Shown here: piece after piece, positions 21,590 to 26,300 of the stretch | How positions within the stretch are numbered: the stretch's first letter is position 1 | Layout: each line of letters begins with the position of its first letter | Source: a virus | IMG/VR virus record: IMGVR_UViG_3300025759_000594 | Coordinates: 1 to 26,300 of that record | Strand: one strand, 5' to 3' | Length of the DNA: 26,300 nucleotides | Translations under genes and position numbers: made by a program | The notes under the pieces: model-generated | Databases searched by the model: none | The model's input: only the letters and a program-made list of their open reading frames with translations | Told to the model about the DNA's origin: nothing

Positions 21590-21612
21590 AGGTTTTCTTC
21601 GAAATTATCCTA

Positions 21613-21693
21613 CTAAACCAACTGAAAATAAGAGGTTGGGTCTTTCTGTTTAGCTGCTTCCCAGCATGTCCGAACCATTTCGTTAAAATCCAT
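21613..21693 (-). CDS. Very small protein, 26 aa
   Basis: ATG at 21693 opens MDFNEMVRTCWEAAKQKDPT and ends in SYFQLV, closed by two stops in tandem (21613 and 21610). AGGGG lies 8 bases upstream, overlapping the end of the previous gene. It fills most of the 105-bp gap between the 71-aa gene and the holin. One helix ending in an aromatic/hydrophobic tail is predicted. Size leaves doubt, but SD, position and non-random composition favour it. Confidence 0.5.
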   Translation of the reverse strand: MDFNEMVRTCWEAAKQKDPTSYFQLV

Positions 21694-21694
21694 A

Positions 21695-21910
21695 TTATAA
21701 TACCCCTAGAAAACGTTGTGGACGAGCAATCGGGCTAAATCCCCGGACAACTCCTCCCTTTGCCTTCCTCACTACCTTCTTTTTAGGTTTTGTTTTACCA
21801 GCTTTAGAAAGTGCGATAGCCACTGACTGATCTTGAGGATAGCCTTCACCCCTCAACTTTCGGATGTTGCTACTGATGGTTTTCTTACTCTTACCTCTTT
21901 TTAACGGCAT
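21695..21910 (-). CDS. Small basic phage protein ([16 protein letters not shown] type), 71 aa
   Basis: I chose ATG at 21910, one base past the previous stop, over an ATG 39 bases upstream, because the protein then begins [19 protein letters not shown], a very common start of small phage proteins, followed by [19 protein letters not shown]. The C-terminus is basic and glycine-rich. The [11 protein letters not shown] helix is the conserved core. Function is unknown; charge suggests DNA or RNA contact. It lies between portal and lysis genes. Confidence 0.65.
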   Translation of the reverse strand: MPLKRGKSKKTISSNIRKLRGEGYPQDQSVAIALSKAGKTKPKKKVVRKAKGGVVRGFSPIARPQRFLGVL

Positions 21911-21911
21911 A

Positions 21912-22127
21912 TCAGTAACCGATGTATTTTGTTCCTTTAATGGCAGCACCCGCGCCGCGCATCGTCATCTTACGGGGCTTATCACCTGCCATTGGGGCAG
22001 GAGCAGTCTTACCATAGGGTACACGACCCTGACCTTTTATTTCCTCATAATCAACGGCCTTCGGCGGATCTTTTGGTGCAGAGCCATTCACTTTTACTGT
22101 TCTATTTTTCATCACGGAGTTCCTCAT
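21912..22127 (-). CDS. Small basic hypothetical protein after portal, 71 aa
   Basis: Pro/Gly/Lys-rich and probably disordered ([40 protein letters not shown]), ending in [15 protein letters not shown], where the RGAGAAxKGxK motif recurs in small marine phage proteins. The first ATG overlaps the portal stop (ATGA). A second ATG at 22112 has GAGGA at a better distance and may be the true start, giving 66 residues. Function unknown. Confidence 0.6.
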   Translation of the reverse strand: MRNSVMKNRTVKVNGSAPKDPPKAVDYEEIKGQGRVPYGKTAPAPMAGDKPRKMTMRGAGAAIKGTKYIGY

Positions 22128-24571
22128 TTATTAGTTTGTTTTAATACCTCACGCTGCATAGCGGCTTCGATACGTGCCTGCGTTTGGCGCTCTTGAGCTG
22201 CAATACGCTCCTTGAACTGATTTGACCTCATTTGCTGGTTTTGTGAATCCAATTGAACCTTGGCTTGATCGATCTGATTGTCCGCCTGATCTGACTGTTC
22301 CCTGAGCTGTAGCTCCTTTTCCTTGAGCTGCACAAGTGGGTCCGGGGCCCCCGCGCCAGATAGTTCAGCAGACATCTGTTTGACCTGCTGCAATCCTTCA
22401 GCGACAAACTGCGCCGTGAGCTGCTCAATTTCGAGCATTTGCTGGTCGTCGGCAGGTTTACCGCCTTGTTGCTGAACCATTTGCAAATATTGCTGCGCTG
22501 CTTGCTCGCGAGCCGCAATCTGAACATGCTCCATAACGTGTTTCTGTAAATTAATGGCCACCATAGGCATCTGTCCAACTATTGGTGTTGTACCAAAAGT
22601 TAGATGAGCCATGATGTGGGCTTGATGATTCTGGCCCTCAAATGCTGTCATTGGTAATTGGTCTAAAGCATTTATGTTCTCTTGCGCAGGATCCATAGGT
22701 GTCGGTATTTCAGCAGGCGTTGCCTTCATCAAACGTTCAACCTCGTTCACACCTAAAGCCTCATACATATCACGGTATACTTCGTGCATGTTGTGAATTT
22801 CAGGTGCTTGTGACGCGAGCTGTAATTTTGTTTGCGCAAGCATAATACGTTGTGCTTGGCTAAAAACGTTTGGATTACTGACTGGAATAACGTCTACACG
22901 GTCGTCAAAATCCTGCGCCATAATTGTCTGATCGCCGCCCGGAACAGAATACGGATATTCCTGCGGTAAGCTTTCAGACATCACGCGGGCTAAAATCCTA
23001 AACTCCTGACGCATCGAGTAGTGCAGGCGCTTATGTACTGCGCTCATGACCCTCGAACCCTGTTCCATCATTGCAATTGTTGTGCCAACAGGAGCTTGCT
23101 GATTGCCATCACCAACTTTCAAGTCAGTAATAGTTGCAAACCGCTGACCAGCTTGAACAACAAAACCAAGCAGGTTGAATAATGTTTGATCCGGACCCTT
23201 GAAAGGAAGAGGCATGAGGCTGTCGCGTATAGCCCCACCGGGAGCGTCTACGTCTCTAAATTCACCCGGCTGCAATGGATTGTCATCATCACGGATACGC
23301 AGCCCACGGGCCTTGAAGCCTGCCGGAAGATTAGATAACGTACCAGCATCGATTAATTGTCGCAGCGCCGCTGTGGCAGTACGTGACAAACCACCAATCG
23401 TATGTATCAAACCTAAACCATAAAAACCAAAGCCCGGAAGGAATTTGTAATGAGTGAAGTAAGCAATCTTCTTTTTAAGCTCGTCTTCTTCGAGGTAGTT
23501 GCGACGGATAGACAGAACCTGTCCGTTATCCATAGACATTGTGACAATATAGGGAACTCTGATACCGGTTGGTTCGCCATCTTCGTCTACGTCTTCATAA
23601 CCCTCGAGGTCTAAATCAACGTGGCACTCAAGGATTGTGCAATCATAATCAATCTGAGAAGGCTCAACTCCCTCAATACTATCCATTGTATCTTGAACTT
23701 GGTTTATCTCTTTTTGTGCAGGGATAACCTCAACGTCCAAATATAAACCAGCAAGCTGGCGCTTACGCAAATCGTTGAGCGGCATACGAACAACTTGAGT
23801 AATATTGGGACAAGTTTCAAGGTCCGCAGTCTCATATGGAACAACCAAGTTTTCAGCAGGCACAAACTTGGATACCGCACGACCTAGTGTTTCATCGTAG
23901 TAAGTTTTCTTAAAAGTAGAACCAGCCAGAGGTAAATAGAAAAGCATCTGGTCCATATCTGGAGTATATTCTTCCATAACATTCATGATGTAGTAGTTCA
24001 TGAATGTCTTAACACGCTGCGCCTGAGCTACCTTTTCGTTCGATTCATCGCCCATCACGATTGTGCGAACAGGTCCAGAAGGAGGTAAAAGTTCATTAAA
24101 TGCCTGCGCCTGAAATTGCGTTGCAGCTTCGGCTAATAACGGATGAGTTACGCCGGTTGCGCCACGGAAAGGCTGTGTCCTCTCTTCGTAAGTAAATCCA
24201 AGAAGATCCAAACCATCCTTATAAGCGTCTTCCCAATCCTGACGACTTGCCTTGTTGGCATCGTATTCGCCCAAAAGTTCGCTGGCGATGCGCTGTAACT
24301 CGCGGTCAGGCATCTCTTCAGCTAAGTTGGCATAAAAATCTTCGTTCTCGCCACGCTGATCTTGCGGCTCAAAGTCAATCTCAACCCCGCCGTCTTCCGT
24401 TGGACTAATCTCAATTTCACCAACACCGGAAGCATCAATCATTGCCATAACTTCGCCTTGACTATCGGGAATCTCAAGCTCAAGCTCCGCTCTCAAGTCG
24501 TCTTCTTCAAGCTGCGAAGGAACTCTGGTGTCTATCAAGCTGCTTTTATAACCATCGCGTATTTCTGCCAT
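22124..24571 (-). CDS. Portal protein, P22-type, 815 aa
   Basis: The ring-forming DNA gate of the head. The first ~75 residues are an acidic extension (PDSQGEVMAMIDASGVGEIE). The core starts near residue 95 (LLGEYDANKASRQDWEDAYK, then GLDLLGFTYEERTQPFRGAT) and continues with HPLLAEAATQFQAQAFNELL, VRTIVMGDESNEKVAQAQR and FLPGFGFYGLGLIHTIGGLS, typical of large P22/podovirus portals. The C-terminal ~120 residues are a Gln-rich coiled coil (QLKEKELQLREQSDQADNQI) like the portal barrel of P22. Length is above P22 gp1 (725). GGAGAG precedes ATG. It lies two genes after TerL, the expected order apart from the inserted 295-aa gene. Confidence 0.85.
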   Translation of the reverse strand: MAEIRDGYKSSLIDTRVPSQLEEDDLRAELELEIPDSQGEVMAMIDASGVGEIEISPTEDGGVEIDFEPQDQRGENEDFYANLAEEMPDRELQRIASELLGEYDANKASRQDWEDAYKDGLDLLGFTYEERTQPFRGATGVTHPLLAEAATQFQAQAFNELLPPSGPVRTIVMGDESNEKVAQAQRVKTFMNYYIMNVMEEYTPDMDQMLFYLPLAGSTFKKTYYDETLGRAVSKFVPAENLVVPYETADLETCPNITQVVRMPLNDLRKRQLAGLYLDVEVIPAQKEINQVQDTMDSIEGVEPSQIDYDCTILECHVDLDLEGYEDVDEDGEPTGIRVPYIVTMSMDNGQVLSIRRNYLEEDELKKKIAYFTHYKFLPGFGFYGLGLIHTIGGLSRTATAALRQLIDAGTLSNLPAGFKARGLRIRDDDNPLQPGEFRDVDAPGGAIRDSLMPLPFKGPDQTLFNLLGFVVQAGQRFATITDLKVGDGNQQAPVGTTIAMMEQGSRVMSAVHKRLHYSMRQEFRILARVMSESLPQEYPYSVPGGDQTIMAQDFDDRVDVIPVSNPNVFSQAQRIMLAQTKLQLASQAPEIHNMHEVYRDMYEALGVNEVERLMKATPAEIPTPMDPAQENINALDQLPMTAFEGQNHQAHIMAHLTFGTTPIVGQMPMVAINLQKHVMEHVQIAAREQAAQQYLQMVQQQGGKPADDQQMLEIEQLTAQFVAEGLQQVKQMSAELSGAGAPDPLVQLKEKELQLREQSDQADNQIDQAKVQLDSQNQQMRSNQFKERIAAQERQTQARIEAAMQREVLKQTNK

Positions 24572-24590
24572 TTAACTCTCCATAATACGA

Positions 24591-25478
24591 CTATTGATAA
24601 TCAGGATACTTTCCTCTCGAAAAGTAAAGTATATTACGTGTCGTATCAAAATACCCCTTTTCATTTCTGGGGAAATAAACATCTGGGCCAGTCTTTGGAG
24701 ACATAAAGTTCCGTGGTGCGCGAGGCTGCCCCGGAGCTGGTGTAGACCTCTCTTCGAGAGAACGACCCATAATCACATCAAGTTGATTGAATATCTCTGC
24801 CTCGACCATTCTTGTCAACTGTTGAGGCGTCGCGTTAATGCCAGCTTTCATAAATATTTGACGACCAACAGCGTTGTTTCGTTTATCCATTGCAGCATCT
24901 CGCTCATTCTGACCACCGCTAGGAAATGGAGCAAAACGATCTAAAAACTCCTTGAAATCACCTGCTTTCTTAGCAGTTTCTAAGCCATACTTTTGTGCCA
25001 ACATAGCAGAACCCAACATATGGGCACGAGCATCTTCTAACTCAGGATACGTTGGCAAATCACGACGACCCAGCGGTCGCGCCATACGAACCTCTTCCGG
25101 CCCACGATCTGTTGGAATAACCATTTCGCCTGTTTCTTTATCCATAACAGCCGGATATTTGTAATCCTCAATAAGCTGCTGCATAAAGCTTGGGTCAGAA
25201 CCATAAAGTTCCGTTGTCATAGAATCGCCGACACGACCGCTCTCACGGAGTCCCTTAGTTATGTCACCTTCACCCAATAATTTGTCATACAATAGGGTTG
25301 ACAAGCCCAATTCTTCCGGGGCCCCTTGAGAAAATTCTTCTGGCAGGTATTCTAAATAATCCGGATTAGAACCGGGAGCCGTGGTCTGTAAATCCATAAG
25401 CGTGACGTCGCCGCCATCCTGCATGTTTCGTACAGAATCGTGGCCCGCTGCACCTAAATTAACCGCAGACTTGTACAT
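24591..25478 (-). CDS. Unrecognised protein between TerL and portal, 295 aa
   Basis: No family is recognised with confidence. Residues 1-90 are polar with a Gly/Asp-rich start (DSVRNMQDGGDVTLMDLQ). Residues about 140-210 look like a compact helical domain: YPELEDARAHMLGSAMLAQK, GLETAKKAGDFKEF, and AAMDKRNNAVGRQIF. The spacing D149-x-R-x-H153 ... M-D198-x-x-NN-x-x-GR206 recalls domains (for example DUF6973-like) in secreted or toxin-type proteins, where the His/Asp/Asn could be catalytic or metal-binding. The C-terminal part is Pro-rich. ATG follows AAAGG. It might be a packaged effector, a terminase/portal accessory, or unrelated; the motif link is memory-based and weak. Confidence 0.55.
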   Translation of the reverse strand: MYKSAVNLGAAGHDSVRNMQDGGDVTLMDLQTTAPGSNPDYLEYLPEEFSQGAPEELGLSTLLYDKLLGEGDITKGLRESGRVGDSMTTELYGSDPSFMQQLIEDYKYPAVMDKETGEMVIPTDRGPEEVRMARPLGRRDLPTYPELEDARAHMLGSAMLAQKYGLETAKKAGDFKEFLDRFAPFPSGGQNERDAAMDKRNNAVGRQIFMKAGINATPQQLTRMVEAEIFNQLDVIMGRSLEERSTPAPGQPRAPRNFMSPKTGPDVYFPRNEKGYFDTTRNILYFSRGKYPDYQ

Positions 25479-25495
25479 GTGTTGGCCTTTTTGGT

Positions 25496-26300
25496 TTAAT
25501 AATACATTCGCACTTTAACAGAGTTTTCTGCATCTTCCCAGTCATCCGTTGGTAGTTGAACAAAATTTCCTTGACGATAGCGCATAAGTGCCTGCGTCAT
25601 ACTATCAACCAAGTCATCATGCTCACCATTCGGGAATGCCGCAACCTCCTCTATCAGCTCTTCTGCCCAAGTCTCCTCAGGCGCCCATACCATGCCCGCC
25701 TCAAACAAAGGTGAAACACTATGAACTCGAGATACCTTATCGTTTCCTCGGCTAGGTGTAAAGTTAACAACCGGTATGCCAATGTTCCGCAATTCATGAG
25801 TCAGTGGCATCCCAGACGCCTTCGCCTCCACAATTACTGTATCCGGCTCCCAAAATTTGTACAGGTCTAAAGCAACTTGCTTTAATTCTGGAAAATCCCA
25901 TCTACCCTTCTTACTATCCAACAATATTAAATTGGGCCCCGAACCTCCCTCGTTCGGATAAAATACACCCCACGTCGTAATCGCACTATAGTCAGACGTC
26001 TCGCGTTTCGAAAACGCCGTATCGTAACTCTGGATCACATATTCCAATTGCGGAACCTTGTCCCGCTCCCAACGACGCCACCACTCCCGCTTTATAATCG
26101 CGCTCTCTTCACCTGTGGGATTTTGTTGATACTGCGCGTTCCATTTACTCACAGGGATAGATGCGCGGACCGCGGTCAAATCGTCAATAGACCAAAATTC
26201 TGGCCAGCACGGAGTCCCATCCTCAAAAATAGCGGGCAACTCCACAACTTCCCATTGATCGGCAAGCGGGTCTTTAGCCATCGCTTTCAATAACTGACCG
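25496..26300 (-). CDS. terL: Terminase large subunit, C-terminal nuclease part (5' end off window)
   Basis: The frame stays open to the window edge (GQLLKAMAKDP ahead of the first possible TTG), so the ATPase half lies outside. Seen here are the end of the ATPase domain (PVSKWNAQYQQNPTGEE) and the RNase H-like nuclease: YVIQSYDTAFSKRETSDYSA gives the first catalytic Asp, DTVIVEAKASGMPLTHELR the Glu, and FPNGEHDDLVDSMTQAL the last Asp pair. This cuts the concatemer during headful or site-specific packaging and docks on the portal encoded two genes on. The C-terminus is Asp/Tyr-rich and complete. No small subunit is visible in the window. Confidence 0.9.
   Translation of the reverse strand, partial: GQLLKAMAKDPLADQWEVVELPAIFEDGTPCWPEFWSIDDLTAVRASIPVSKWNAQYQQNPTGEESAIIKREWWRRWERDKVPQLEYVIQSYDTAFSKRETSDYSAITTWGVFYPNEGGSGPNLILLDSKKGRWDFPELKQVALDLYKFWEPDTVIVEAKASGMPLTHELRNIGIPVVNFTPSRGNDKVSRVHSVSPLFEAGMVWAPEETWAEELIEEVAAFPNGEHDDLVDSMTQALMRYRQGNFVQLPTDDWEDAENSVKVRMYY

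Overview
This window is the packaging, lysis, head and tail-structure arm of a tailed double-stranded DNA phage (Caudoviricetes), most likely from a marine or other aquatic bacterium and probably seen as a metagenomic contig. Every supported gene lies on the minus strand, so the reading order is from base 26300 down to base 1. Genes are tightly packed, with ATGA, TAATG and TGATG stop/start overlaps and good Shine-Dalgarno sequences. I see no replication, transcription, integration or host-metabolism genes, and no tRNA. Both ends are cut inside genes: TerL loses its N-terminus on the right and a Ca-loop protein loses its C-terminus on the left.

Layout in transcription order. (1) 26300-22124: TerL nuclease domain, an unrecognised 295-aa protein, and a large P22-type portal. 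(2) 22127-20417: three small proteins, then a lysis cassette (3TM-type holin, second holin-like protein, M15 endopeptidase), placed unusually inside the head genes. (3) An 80-bp gap with a 17-bp perfect palindrome. (4) 20336-16715: a 65-aa protein, a GroES-like co-chaperonin, scaffold, two head-associated proteins and the major capsid protein with a very strong SD, closed by a Rho-independent terminator. (5) 16640-16510: candidate promoter and a structured 5' leader. (6) 16509-13792: two decoration-like proteins and a run of small, mostly basic proteins. (7) 13780-3593: gp4-like and SU10-like adaptors, small structural proteins, a 22-aa-repeat protein, tail fibre, an AT-rich patch of small genes, a gp10-like hub/nozzle, a fibre with a C1q-like end, and a zinc-ribbon protein. 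(8) 3593-1: two large, probably ejected internal virion proteins and the truncated Ca-loop protein.

The P22-type portal, gp4-like adaptor and gp10-like protein, with no sheath, tube, tape measure or tail-chaperone genes visible, argue for a short-tailed (podovirus) particle. Endopeptidase lysis fits a Gram-negative host; the 3TM holin family and the general gene set suggest a proteobacterium, but the host is inference. Many families here recur in uncultured marine phages without known function. The least explained items are the 295-aa protein between TerL and portal, the leader and operator-like sites, the repeat protein, and the cluster of small basic proteins.
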